Assembly: GCF_003259315.1 (NCBI RefSeq)
Contig: NZ_QLLT01000001.1
Coordinates: 434,001 to 498,000, forward strand
Direction: 5' to 3'
Source of the DNA: Kitasatospora sp. SolWspMP-SS2h
Lineage (GTDB): Bacteria; Actinomycetota; Actinomycetes; Streptomycetales; Streptomycetaceae
DNA length: 64,000 nucleotides
The position numbers were made by a program, and so were the translations under genes. Below are positions 49,824 through 58,161 of the stretch, piece after piece. Under the pieces are notes generated by a model that did not search any database, was not told the DNA's origin, and saw only the letters and a program-made list of their open reading frames with translations. Position 1 is the stretch's first letter; the number at the start of each line of letters is the position of its first letter.

Positions 49824-50241
49824 CGTCTCGTCAACTCTTCGACCCGCCAAGGCAGTGGAGGCACCTGTCCACCGCACCGCGCATCCGGCCGTGCGCCCCT
49901 TCCCACCGACCCGCACGGCCCGACCGCCCGCCCGGCGGCTCCGCCACCCCCGCGCCACCCGGCGCGGCAGGTCAGGCGGTGCGCCCGGCGGTCGGCCCCG
50001 CGGAGGCACCGGATCGGCCGGATCGGGCCGGTGCACCTCCGAACGCCCCCGAACCGTGACCTGACCGTACGTCAATTCCCGCTCCGGTGCCGTATTGTCG
50101 CCGTCCTCAGCCGTCCTCGGTCGGACGCGGCCGCATCCGCCGTTCCGGGCGGGGGGACGTCCGGCCGCACGGGTCGGCGGGAACGACGGGAGGGGCACGG
50201 GTGCGGACGCGGACACGGTCGACGGCGGCGCTTCCGACGGG
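49824..50241. other. Intergenic region, little recognisable
   Basis: About 420 bases between the phosphatase gene and the receiver-domain gene. It contains TTGACG-like CTGACC and GTCAAT and a TATTGT (50093-50098) that may belong to the promoter of the next gene. The frame of that gene is open from 50095 onward, but the added residues have no coding character. Confidence 0.4.
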
Positions 50242-51345
50242 GTGCGGCTGGTGACGGCCGTGGACGGCCTCCCGTCGGCGGGTGCCCAACCGGTTGCGGA
50301 GCAGCGGGAGTTCGCCGAGGAGCTGCGGGCGCTCTGCCGTGGCCTGGACGCCCCGGCGGTGGACGGCGTGGCCGCCCGCTGCGGACTGGGACCGGATGCG
50401 CTCGCCGACTTCCTCGCTGCCGTGCGGATTCCGCCGTGGGAGTTCGTCGAGGCGCTGCTCGACACCCGGGTCGCCGCCCGCGCCGACGTCCCCGCGCCGG
50501 AGTGCGCCCGGGCGCGGCTGCGCCGGTCGCGGATGGCCGCGCTGCGGGTCGCCCGGCCGATCGGCCGGGCCGTCTGCCAGCTCGAAGGTCAACTGCACGC
50601 CGCCGAACGGGAGATGCAGGAGGCGGACGAGGAGGCCGAGCAGGCCGAACGCGCGCTGTCCCGCGACCGTCGGACCCTCGCCGGGTCACCGCCCGCGTCC
50701 ACCGGACACTCCGACGACCCCGAGCACCCCGAGGACCCCGGACGTGCCGCCCTCGCCGAACGCGTCGCGCTGCTCGCCGAGCGGTCCGAGCGGGCGCGCG
50801 AACAGTCCGCCCGGGCCGCGGCCCGCCACGCCCTGCTGCGCCGCCAACTCACCCTGGTGGAAAGCCAGCAGGGCACCACGGCCGCCCCGCCCGGGCCCAC
50901 CGGCGGCTCCCCGACGGACGGCGACAGCCACGGGAACGGGGAAGGGCCGCCGCCGAAGATCCTGCTGGTGGACGACCGCCGCGAGAACCTGGTCGTCCTG
51001 GAGGCCCTGCTCGGCCCGCACGGCCACCAGCTGGTCTCCACGACCTCCGGCCCCGACGCGCTGCGCGCGCTGATGGAGCCGGACGGGTACGCCGCGATCC
51101 TGCTGGACGTGCAGATGCCCGGCATGGACGGCTACGAGACCGCCGCGCACATCCGGAGCCGGGCCCGCACCCGCGACATCCCGATCGTCTTCGTCACCGC
51201 CATCGGCAGCGGCCCCGACCACGCGATGCGCGCCTACGCCGCGGGCGGCGCCGACTTCCTCCCCAAGCCGGTCGACCCCTGGGCGGTGCGGGCGAAGGTC
51301 GCCTCCTTCGTCGAACTGCACCACGCCCGCCGCACCGACAGCTGA
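50242..51345 (+). CDS. Response-regulator receiver protein with N-terminal XRE-like and coiled-coil regions
   Basis: About 367 residues. A degenerate XRE-type segment (F-A-E-E-L-R-A-L-C-R-G then V-P-P-W-E-F-V-E-like I-P-P-W-E-F-V-E-A-L) is followed by Glu/Arg/Ala coiled-coil helices (about 110-210) and a C-terminal receiver domain: L-V-D-D-R at the N-terminus, phosphorylatable Asp in L-L-D-V-Q-M-P-G, Thr in F-V-T-A and Lys in L-P-K-P. Output domains are absent after the receiver, so it may act by interaction with other proteins. No cognate kinase lies nearby. The start is uncertain (GTG 50242, GTG 50251 or TTG 50095). Confidence 0.75.
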   Translation: MRLVTAVDGLPSAGAQPVAEQREFAEELRALCRGLDAPAVDGVAARCGLGPDALADFLAAVRIPPWEFVEALLDTRVAARADVPAPECARARLRRSRMAALRVARPIGRAVCQLEGQLHAAEREMQEADEEAEQAERALSRDRRTLAGSPPASTGHSDDPEHPEDPGRAALAERVALLAERSERAREQSARAAARHALLRRQLTLVESQQGTTAAPPGPTGGSPTDGDSHGNGEGPPPKILLVDDRRENLVVLEALLGPHGHQLVSTTSGPDALRALMEPDGYAAILLDVQMPGMDGYETAAHIRSRARTRDIPIVFVTAIGSGPDHAMRAYAAGGADFLPKPVDPWAVRAKVASFVELHHARRTDS

Positions 51346-51444
51346 CCCCGCCGACGGCTGACCCCGCCGCCACCGGCCCCGTCCGGGAGGTTTCACCCGG
51401 TGCCGTTCCCCGCCCCGCGCCCCGCCCCGGGTTAGCGTGGCGCG

Positions 51445-53856
51445 GTGAACGACACCCAGACCGACCGCGGCGGCGCCCGACCCGACGGCGACGGCCCGTA
51501 CGACAGCGCCGACCGCTACGACGACGACGGCATGGTGCGGGTGCGCGGCGCCCGGGTGCACAACCTGCGGGACGTGTCGGTGGCCGTCCCGCGCGGCGCG
51601 GTGGTCGCGTTCACCGGCGTGTCCGGCTCGGGCAAGTCCTCGCTGGCCTTCGGCACGCTGTTCGCCCAGGCCCAGCACCGCTACCTGGAGTCCGTCTCGC
51701 CCTACGCCCGCCGCCTGCTGCGCCAGGTCGAGGCCCCGCAGGTGGACGCGGTGACGGGCATGCCCCCGGCCGTCGCCCTGGAGCAGCGCCGCTCCGTGCC
51801 GTCCTCCCGCTCCTCGGTCGGCACCATCAGCACCATGTCCAACCTGCTGCGGATGCTGCTCTCCCGCTGCGGCGACTACCCGCCGGGCGCGCCCCGGCTG
51901 GACTCCGACGCGTTCTCGGCGAACACCCCGGCGGGCGCCTGCCCGGAGTGCCACGGGCAGGGCGTACTGCACCGGGTGACGGAGCGTTCGCTGGTGCCCG
52001 ACGACTCGCTGTCGATCCGGCAGGGCGCCGTCGCGTCCTGGCCCGGCGCCTGGCAGGGCAAGAACCTGCGCGACATCCTGGGCGCGCTCGGCCACGACCT
52101 GGACCGGCCGTGGCGCGAACTGCCGGCCGCCGAACGGGAGTGGATCCTGTTCACCGACGAGCAGCCGGTGGTCACCGTCCACCCCGAGCGCGAGCCCGGC
52201 CGCGTCCAGCGCCCCTACCGGGGCAAGTACAGCAGCGCCCGCCGCCTGGTCCTGAAGTCCTTCGCCGAGTCCCGCAGCGAGGCCGCCCGCACCCGGGCCG
52301 CCGCCTTCCTGGAGCAGTCCACCTGCCCGAACTGCCACGGCCACCGGCTGCGCCCCGAGGCGCTGGCCGTCACCTTCGCGGGCCTGCCGATCACCGGCCT
52401 GGCCGCCCTCCCGGCCGCCCGCCTCGCCGACCTGCTGCGCCCGTACACCGCCGGGGACGGCCCCGCCGGGCTGATCACCGCCGACCTCGCCGACCGCCTC
52501 ACCGCCCTGTCCCGGCTCGGCCTCGGCTACCTCTCGCTCGACCGCGCCGCCCCCACCCTGTCCACCGGCGAACTCCAACGCCTGCGTCTGGCCACCCAGT
52601 TGCGCTCCGGACTGTTCGGCGTGGTGTACGTCCTGGACGAGCCCTCGGCGGGCCTGCACCCGGCCGACACCGAGGCGCTGCGGCGCGTCCTGGCCGAGCT
52701 GCGGGCCGCGGGCAACTCGGTGTTCGTGGTCGAGCACGACATGGCGGTGGTGCGCGGCGCGGACTGGCTGGTGGACGTCGGCCCGGCCGCGGGCTCCGGC
52801 GGCGGACGCGTCCTGTACAGCGGGCCGGTGGACGGCCTGCGCGCGGTGGACGACTCCGCCACCCGCCGTTTCCTGTTCGACCCGCCGCCCCCGCCGCCCT
52901 CCCGCGACCGCACCCCCTCCGGGGTGCTGCGCCTGCGCGGCGTCACCCGGCACAACCTGCGCGGCGTCGACGTGGACGTGCCGCTGGGCGTGCTGACCGC
53001 CGTCACCGGCGTCTCGGGCGCGGGCAAGTCGACGCTGCTCGCCGCGGCGGCAGCCGAAGCCGCCGGCACCCACCGCGTGGTGACCTTCGACCAGACCCCG
53101 CTGGGCCGCACCCCGCGCTCCAACCTGGCCACGTACACCGGCCTGCTGGACACCGTCCGCAAGCTGTTCGCCGCCACCGAGGAGGCGAGGGCGCGCGGCT
53201 ACGGCGCGGGCCGGTTCTCCTTCAACGTGGCCGCCGGACGCTGCCCGACCTGCGAGGGCGCGGGCGCGATCGAGGTCGAGCTGCTGTTCCTGCCCACCGC
53301 GTGGAGCCCCTGCCCGGACTGCCACGGCAGCCGCTACAACCCGCGGACCCTGGAGATCGGCTACCGCGGCGCCACCATCGCCGACGTCCTCGCCCGCACC
53401 GTCGACGAGGCCGCCGCCTTCCTCGCCGACGTCCCGCCCGCCCACCGCGTCCTGACCACCCTCCAGCAGGTCGGCCTCGGCTACCTGCGGCTGGGCCAGC
53501 CCGCCCCCGAACTCTCCGGCGGCGAGGCCCAGCGCGTCAAACTCGCCGCCGAACTCCAGCACGCCCGGCGCACCCACACCCTCTACCTGCTGGACGAACC
53601 CACCACCGGCCTGCACCCCGCCGACAGCGAGCGGCTCACCACCCAGCTCCACCACCTGGTCGACGCGGGCGCCACCGTCCTGGTCGCCGAACACGACCTC
53701 GACCTGATCGCCGGCGCCGACCACGTCATCGACCTCGGCCCCGGCGGCGGCGACACCGGCGGCCACGTCCTCGCCACCGGCACCCCCACCGCCCTCGCCG
53801 CCTCCCCCGACAGCCGCACCGCCCCGTACCTCGCGGCCCGCCTCGGCCTGCACTGA
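51445..53856 (+). CDS. UvrA-like ABC ATPase (excinuclease A paralogue)
   Basis: An 803-residue UvrA paralogue, shorter than UvrA1 (about 950). Two ATPase halves are present: G-V-S-G-S-G-K-S-S with L-S-T-G-E-L-Q-R (the first signature) and V-L-D-E-P-S-A-G-L-H; then G-V-S-G-A-G-K-S-T with L-S-G-G-E-A-Q-R and L-L-D-E-P-T-T-G-L-H. Zinc fingers C-P-E-C-H-G and C-P-N-C-H-G, and C-P-T-C-E-G/C-P-D-C-H-G, are intact. UvrA2/DrrC-type proteins protect against DNA-binding drugs. TAGCGT (51433-51438) lies 6 bases before GTG 51445, so it is probably leaderless. Confidence 0.9.
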   Translation: MNDTQTDRGGARPDGDGPYDSADRYDDDGMVRVRGARVHNLRDVSVAVPRGAVVAFTGVSGSGKSSLAFGTLFAQAQHRYLESVSPYARRLLRQVEAPQVDAVTGMPPAVALEQRRSVPSSRSSVGTISTMSNLLRMLLSRCGDYPPGAPRLDSDAFSANTPAGACPECHGQGVLHRVTERSLVPDDSLSIRQGAVASWPGAWQGKNLRDILGALGHDLDRPWRELPAAEREWILFTDEQPVVTVHPEREPGRVQRPYRGKYSSARRLVLKSFAESRSEAARTRAAAFLEQSTCPNCHGHRLRPEALAVTFAGLPITGLAALPAARLADLLRPYTAGDGPAGLITADLADRLTALSRLGLGYLSLDRAAPTLSTGELQRLRLATQLRSGLFGVVYVLDEPSAGLHPADTEALRRVLAELRAAGNSVFVVEHDMAVVRGADWLVDVGPAAGSGGGRVLYSGPVDGLRAVDDSATRRFLFDPPPPPPSRDRTPSGVLRLRGVTRHNLRGVDVDVPLGVLTAVTGVSGAGKSTLLAAAAAEAAGTHRVVTFDQTPLGRTPRSNLATYTGLLDTVRKLFAATEEARARGYGAGRFSFNVAAGRCPTCEGAGAIEVELLFLPTAWSPCPDCHGSRYNPRTLEIGYRGATIADVLARTVDEAAAFLADVPPAHRVLTTLQQVGLGYLRLGQPAPELSGGEAQRVKLAAELQHARRTHTLYLLDEPTTGLHPADSERLTTQLHHLVDAGATVLVAEHDLDLIAGADHVIDLGPGGGDTGGHVLATGTPTALAASPDSRTAPYLAARLGLH

Positions 53857-53884
53857 CCCACCGCCGCGACGGCCGACGGCAGGA

Positions 53885-53907
53885 GCCCGCGCGGTCGCCG
53901 CGCGGGC
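53885..53907 (+). terminator. Hairpin after the UvrA-like gene
   Basis: GCCCGCGCGG (53885-53894) and CCGCGCGGGC (53898-53907) pair perfectly with a TCG loop, 29 bases after the stop. The next 200 bases contain no supported gene. Confidence 0.7.
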
Positions 53908-54112
53908 CCCACCACGGATGCGCTCCGCACTCGTCGACGCCCCCGTACCGAACCGTCCGAGCGGACCCCGGGCCCGTGGACGCCTCCCTCGGCCCGTCCT
54001 CCGCGAGCTTCGGATCGCGGGCGGACGGTCGTCGCCGCGGGTGCGCCAGCGGGTGCGCCATTCGATGGGCCGTCACCCGGTAGGACGTCGGCATCCGTCC
54101 GGAGCGGGCGGT

Positions 54113-54415
54113 TCAGCCCCGCCGCGGGGCCCGCTTCACCGGCGGGAACCAGCGCTCGGCCGCCGCCCGGGCCTGCTCGGTGAGCACGCTGTAGGGCACC
54201 GGCTCGCGGCCCGCCGCCACCACCAGGTCCTCCAGGTGGTCGCGCACCCGCCACACGCTCGCCGGATCGGCCCCGGCCACCCCCATGATCTTCTCGAACT
54301 CCCGCTCTCCGTAACCGAGTTCCTCCCGAATCGCGTCCGTCGGGACGCCGGTCAGCTCCAGGTTGGCCCGCAACTCGGCGGCGGTACGGACACGTTCCTC
54401 GTCGTTCAACGACAT
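54113..54415 (-). CDS. DUF2316 family protein
   Basis: A 100-residue helical protein: M-S-L-N-D-E-E-R-V-R-T-A-A-E-L-R-A-N-L-E-L-T-G is followed by E-E-L-G-Y-G-E-R-E-F-E-K-I-M and V-W-R-V-R-D-H-L-E-D. This is the DUF2316 pattern, related to short helix-turn-helix-like proteins of unknown role. GGAGAG precedes ATG 54415. A GGACGGC repeat array (about 54432-54475) lies in its promoter region. Confidence 0.78.
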   Translation of the reverse strand: MSLNDEERVRTAAELRANLELTGVPTDAIREELGYGEREFEKIMGVAGADPASVWRVRDHLEDLVVAAGREPVPYSVLTEQARAAAERWFPPVKRAPRRG

Positions 54416-54431
54416 CGCGGACTCTCCGAAC

Positions 54432-54475
54432 GGTGGACGGACGGCGGACGGCGGACGGCGGACGGACGGCGGCGG
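54432..54475. repeat. GGACGGC short tandem repeats
   Basis: Seven-base units GGACGGC/GGACGGA repeat at least six times just upstream of the DUF2316 gene. They look like slippage expansion, and no operator symmetry is evident. Confidence 0.6.
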
Positions 54476-54559
54476 ACCGCCGTCCGACCCCGCCCTTCGC
54501 ATGCTACGGCGCACCCCGCCGCTCGGCCCGCCGTCACGCCCGTGCCCCGCACCACCGCG

Positions 54560-54928
54560 TCACACCCCCGGGCCGCCCGACCGCTCGGCGGCCTCCTGCG
54601 CGGCCATCACCTCGTCGCCGTGCTCGAAGGCCCACGCGCCGAAGGCGTCGATGGCGGGCAGCAGGCTGCGTCCCAGCGCGGTGAGTTCGTAGGCCACGCC
54701 GGGACGGTCGGGGCGCGGCGGGTGGCGGTCGACCAGGCCGTTGTACTGGAGGCGGCGCAGCGTCTCGGTGAGCACCTTGGAGCTGATCCCGCCGATCCGT
54801 TCGCGCAGCTCGACGGGCCGGTACGGGCCCTCGCGCAACGCCCAGAGCAGGACGGCGTTCCAGGTGTGGGAGAGCAGGTCGAAGGCGAGGCGGGCCCGGC
54901 AGTCGGCGAGCAGCGGATCGGTGGTCAC
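54560..54928 (-). CDS. HxlR family transcriptional regulator
   Basis: A 122-residue HxlR-type winged helix: C-R-A-R-L-A-F-D-L-L-S-H-T-W-N-A-V-L-L-W-A-L, R-P-V-E-L-R-E-R-I-G-G-I-S-S-K-V-L-T-E-T-L and Y-E-L-T-A-L-G-R-S-L. The single Cys near the N-terminus (L-L-A-D-C-R) is at the position used for redox or aldehyde sensing in HxlR/HypR-like proteins. Divergent from an NADP/F420-reductase-like gene, a usual target type. GTG 54928 used; the frame is open to 55000. Confidence 0.86.
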   Translation of the reverse strand: MTTDPLLADCRARLAFDLLSHTWNAVLLWALREGPYRPVELRERIGGISSKVLTETLRRLQYNGLVDRHPPRPDRPGVAYELTALGRSLLPAIDAFGAWAFEHGDEVMAAQEAAERSGGPGV

Positions 54929-55031
54929 GTACCGAATGGTGCCCGACCGCCTCCCTAGGCTCGCATCCGAGGCCGCCGCCTTCACGCGGCCGTCACCCAC
55001 GGGATCACACGGAACGGACGGGAGTCAGTCG

Positions 55032-55691
55032 ATGCGGATCGGCATTCTGGGCACGGGCAACATGGCGGACGCGCTGGGCACCCGCTGGGCACGGGCCGGG
55101 CACCGGCTCACCGTCGGCGGGCGCGACCTGGCCCGGGCCCGGCGCGCCGCCGACCGGATCGGGGCGGGTGCCCGCGCCGGCGACCTGCGCGGGGCGGTGG
55201 CGGACGCCGAAGTCGTGCTGGTCGCGCTGCCGTTCGGCGTGGGCACGGAGGTCGTCCGGGCACTGGCCGAACCGCTCGCGGGGCGGACCCTGGTCGACTG
55301 CACCAACCCGGTCGGCCCCGGCTTCCGCCTGCTGACCGGCCACGGTCCTTCCGCCGCCGAGCAGTTGGCGTCCGCCGCGCCCCGCGCACAGGTGGTGAAG
55401 GCGTTCAACCTGTGCCACGAGGACGTCTGGCGGATGCGTCCGCCGGTCTTCGACGGCCGCCCGCTGACCGTCCCGCTGTGCGGCGACGACCCCGAGTCCC
55501 TGGCCCGGGTCTCCGCCCTGGTCGCCGACCTGGGCTGCACCCCGGCCCTCGCCGGCGGTCTCGACCGGGCCGGGCTGCTGGAGGCCACCGCCGCCCTCTT
55601 CATCGGCCTGTGGGTCGGCACGGGCGCGGACGTCCAGGCGATCGCGCCCCCGCTCGCCTACGCCTCCGGGCCCGCCCGCGAGTCCGACTGA
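55032..55691 (+). CDS. NAD(P)-binding oxidoreductase, F420-dependent NADP reductase-like
   Basis: A 219-residue Rossmann-fold protein. M-R-I-G-I-L-G-T-G-N-M-A-D-A-L-G is the dinucleotide-binding motif and V-G-G-R-D is the NADP-type end of strand 2. D-C-T-N-P-V-G-P and V-K-A-F-N follow, as in NADPH:F420 oxidoreductases and pyrroline-carboxylate-reductase-like proteins of short length. Position opposite an HxlR gene suggests induction by a reactive compound. Confidence 0.83.
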   Translation: MRIGILGTGNMADALGTRWARAGHRLTVGGRDLARARRAADRIGAGARAGDLRGAVADAEVVLVALPFGVGTEVVRALAEPLAGRTLVDCTNPVGPGFRLLTGHGPSAAEQLASAAPRAQVVKAFNLCHEDVWRMRPPVFDGRPLTVPLCGDDPESLARVSALVADLGCTPALAGGLDRAGLLEATAALFIGLWVGTGADVQAIAPPLAYASGPARESD

Positions 55692-55794
55692 CCGACCGGC
55701 ACTCGGCGCCCGCCACCCGGCGCCCGTCATCCGCCACCCCGGCGCCCCGTCACCCGCCCTTGTCGCCGCCTCCGTCGCGGTCAGAGGTCAGAGG

Positions 55795-56383
55795 TCAGAG
55801 CAGCAGGACGGCCGCCACGACCAGCCCGGCCAGCACGATCGCGCCGAGCACCGATCCGGCCACGGTCAGGCCGATCCGGGTGGAGCGGTCCATCCGGCGG
55901 GTCCAGCCGGTGCCGTCCATCACTTCGGCGACCAGGTCGGTCAACTCGCCGGAGTCGAAGCGGTATTCGGCGGCGGTCACCCCGTCCGGGCCGACCGTGC
56001 GGAACCGCCGGACCTCCTTGTGGATCACGGTGCCCCGCACGCTGCTGCGCGACGCCGACACCTCCGGCCCGCCGGGGCCGGGGCCCGCCCGCCAGCTCAG
56101 CTCGGTGAGCTGGCGGGCGGGTGTAGGTGCGGGCCACCGGGTCGAAGCGCAGGGCGATCCGGTAGTCGGTGGAGATCCGGTGCTCGTACAGGAAGCCGCG
56201 CCAGTGCCGGTCCGCGAGGTCGAGTTGGAGCAGCAGCCCGTCCTCGCTGCGGGTCACGGTGTAGGGCGTGCCCCGGGTGCGGGCCGCGAACGCCTCGTAG
56301 AGGCCGTCCGGCTCCCGGTCCCGGTCACCGCCGCCCTCGGCACTCGGCCCGGCCCCGGACCCGGATTCGGACACTCCGGTCAT
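55795..56383 (-). pseudogene. Frameshifted membrane-anchored hypothetical gene
   Basis: Two frames make one protein. From ATG 56383 (behind GGGAG) it runs M-T-G-V-S-E-S-G to R-T-Y-T, and from about L-T-E-L-S-W-R-A-G in the next frame through V-R-G-T-V-I-H-K-E-V to a C-terminal transmembrane helix (T-V-A-G-S-V-L-G-A-I-V-L-A-G-L-V-V-A-A-V). The break coincides with a 16-bp perfect inverted repeat (56084-56121). Ten extra bases that copy the opposite strand would account for both shift and palindrome. Function unknown; a conserved Streptomyces-style tail-anchored protein. Confidence 0.6.
56084..56121. repeat. 16-bp perfect inverted repeat at the frameshift
   Basis: CCCGCCCGCCAGCTCA (56084-56099) and TGAGCTGGCGGGCGGG (56106-56121) are exact inverted copies with the 6-base loop GCTCGG. 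It lies inside a coding region rather than at its end. Confidence 0.9.
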
Positions 56384-56473
56384 CTGTCACTCCTCTCCCA
56401 ACCCGTCGGCAGGGTGCCGCAATCTACCAGGGCACTCCTCGGAGCCCCGGCCCGCCTCCAGCCCCCGGCACTC

Positions 56474-56914
56474 TCACCCGGCACGCAGCAGGTGGTCCAC
56501 CGGGGCGTAGTCGATCTTCCAGTCGACGTGGACCCCGGGCGTACCGTCCCGCTGGCAGCGCGGCCCCACCGCCACCCAGCGGACCGCGCCGTCGGCCGTC
56601 AGCGAGAACGCCACCGCCGCCTCGAACTCGTCTCCCCCACACGGGCATTCGGCCACCGCCGGGTCAGCCTCCCACCACACCTCCGCGCTGTCCGCGAGGA
56701 AGTCCCGCCCCTTGCAGCGCACGCACTCGCGCCCGGCGCAGCCCTCGACGCCGTCCACCCGGACGGTGAACACCCGCCCGCCGCAGTCCTCGCACGCGCA
56801 CCCGAGCAGCACCGTCGGGCCGTCCGCGACGGCTTTGCGCAGGAACGTCCTCAGCTCCACGGAGACGCCCCCGCCGTCGCCCGTCCGCTGCTGTTGCCGC
56901 GCATCCGTGTCCAC
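56474..56914 (-). CDS. Zinc-ribbon-like hypothetical protein
   Basis: A 146-residue protein of unknown function with a conserved set of cysteines: C-A-C-E-D-C-G-G (about 39-46), C-A-G-R-E-C-V-R-C-K-G (about 59-69) and C-P-C-G-G (about 91-95), enough for two treble-clef or ribbon metal sites. The C-terminus W-K-I-D-Y-A-P-V-D-H-L-L is shared with streptomycete paralogues. ATG 56914, or GTG in V-S-V-E-L-R at residue 17, could be the start. Confidence 0.68.
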   Translation of the reverse strand: MDTDARQQQRTGDGGGVSVELRTFLRKAVADGPTVLLGCACEDCGGRVFTVRVDGVEGCAGRECVRCKGRDFLADSAEVWWEADPAVAECPCGGDEFEAAVAFSLTADGAVRWVAVGPRCQRDGTPGVHVDWKIDYAPVDHLLRAG

Positions 56915-56978
56915 CGCCCCATCCTGGCGGGGCCCTCCGACACCCCGGGGACCGCGGCAGCGCCGGCCCTCCCCGACG

Positions 56979-57917
56979 TTACGACCTGCGGCGGGCGACC
57001 AACTCGCGGGCGGCGTCGGCGCAGTGCGGGAAGTCGAAGGCGAAGCCCGCCTCCAGCAGCCGTCCCGGCACCACCCGGCGGCTCTTCAGCAGCAGTTCGG
57101 TGTCGGTCCGGAGGGCGAACGCGCCGAGCTCGGCCATCCGGCGGGTGGCCGGCAGGCCCACCGGCATGCCGTTCGCGCGCCGCAGCTCCCGCATCAACTC
57201 CCGTTGCGGGAGCGGGTTCGGGGCGGCCAGGTTGACCGGGCCGGCCAGTTCCCCGTGCTCGGCCAGGAACCGCACGGCCCGGACGAAGTCGTGCTCGTGG
57301 ATCCAGGAGACGTACTGCCGCCCGCCCGCGACCGGTCCGCCCAGGCCGAGCCGGGTCAGCCAGGACAGCACGTCGAAGACACCGCCCCGGTCCGGGCTGA
57401 AGACCATGGCGCTGCGCAGCGCGACCTTCCGGGTGGCGGGCGTCGCGGCGGCGTCCTGCGCGGCCTCCCAGTTCCGGGCGATCCGGACGCTGTACTCCCA
57501 GTAGTCCGGGACGTCCGGCTCGGTGCCGCCGATGATGCCGGTCGCCTCGTCGTTCGGGGCGTCGAAACGGTGCGCGTACACCGTCGCCGTGCTCATCTGG
57601 AGCCAGACCCGGGGCGGGCGGGCCGCGGCGGCGATCGCCTCGCCGACCACCCGCGTCGAGTCGACCCGGGAGTCCATCATCTGCCGTAGGTTCTCCGGCG
57701 TGTAGCGGCAGCTGACCGTCCGCCCGGCCAGGTTGACCACGACGTCGGCGCCGTCCAGCTGCTCGGCCCAGGGGCCGAGGGTCCGGCCGTCCCAGGCCGC
57801 GTGGTGCGGGGCGGTGGGCGTCCGGCTGAGGAGCACCACCTCGTGGCCGTCGGCGCGCAGGGCGCGCTCCAGCAGTGTGCCGACCTGCCCGGTCCCGCCG
57901 GGTATCACGTACTTCAC
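56979..57917 (-). CDS. TIGR01777 / SDR39U1 family epimerase
   Basis: A 312-residue atypical short-chain dehydrogenase. V-K-Y-V-I-P-G-G-T-G-Q-V-G-T-L-L is the NADP-binding motif, V-V-V-N-L-A-G-R-T-V-S-C-R-Y-T, S-T-A-T-V-Y-A and N-L-A-A-P-N-P are family motifs. The C-terminal DUF1731-like part ends G-F-A-F-D-F-P. The substrate is unknown. Expression is from an unusually clear promoter with a palindromic operator, and the start GTG 57917 appears leaderless. It is divergent from a LysR gene 245 bases away. Confidence 0.87.
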   Translation of the reverse strand: MKYVIPGGTGQVGTLLERALRADGHEVVLLSRTPTAPHHAAWDGRTLGPWAEQLDGADVVVNLAGRTVSCRYTPENLRQMMDSRVDSTRVVGEAIAAAARPPRVWLQMSTATVYAHRFDAPNDEATGIIGGTEPDVPDYWEYSVRIARNWEAAQDAAATPATRKVALRSAMVFSPDRGGVFDVLSWLTRLGLGGPVAGGRQYVSWIHEHDFVRAVRFLAEHGELAGPVNLAAPNPLPQRELMRELRRANGMPVGLPATRRMAELGAFALRTDTELLLKSRRVVPGRLLEAGFAFDFPHCADAARELVARRRS

Positions 57918-57923
57918 GGAGAA

Positions 57924-57953
57924 GAACGTACCCCGACTCTTGAACGCGTTCAA
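57924..57953 (-). promoter_or_regulatory. Promoter and palindromic operator of the epimerase gene
   Basis: On the minus strand TTGAAC (57953-57948), a 17-base spacer and TACGTT (57930-57925) lie 7 bases before GTG 57917: a good promoter for a leaderless message. The -35 is one half of the perfect 14-bp palindrome TTGAACGCGTTCAA (57940-57953), so a repressor dimer would cover the -35. Confidence 0.65.
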
Positions 57954-58048
57954 TTACGCCTCGCGGCCCCTCGACGGCCCCCTCCGCCGCTCCCTCCCGC
58001 AGCTTCCTCCCGCCCGGCTGCGAACATGGTCCCCGTCGACCACGGGAC

Positions 58049-58140
58049 CGGAGTGCCGGAACGCCGGAGTGCCGGAACGCCGGAGTGCCGGAACGCCGGG
58101 ATACCGGAATGTCGAGATAGCGAGATACCGAGATGTCGAG
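58049..58140 (+). repeat. Decaying 16-bp minisatellite upstream of the LysR gene
   Basis: Three perfect copies of CGGAGTGCCGGAACGC (58049-58096) are followed in register by CGGGATACCGGAATGT, CGAGATAGCGAGATAC and a partial CGAGATGTCGAG. The array ends 22 bases before the LysR start, so it lies in its leader or promoter. Confidence 0.85.
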
Positions 58141-58161
58141 CCGTGGACCGGGGGGGACCGC

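Noticed and set aside
48828..50465. A 545-codon minus-strand frame over the B12 riboswitch and phosphatase gene
   Set aside because: It covers a structured regulatory RNA and a recognisable gene on the other strand, with Arg/Gly/Ala-rich sequence and no domain.
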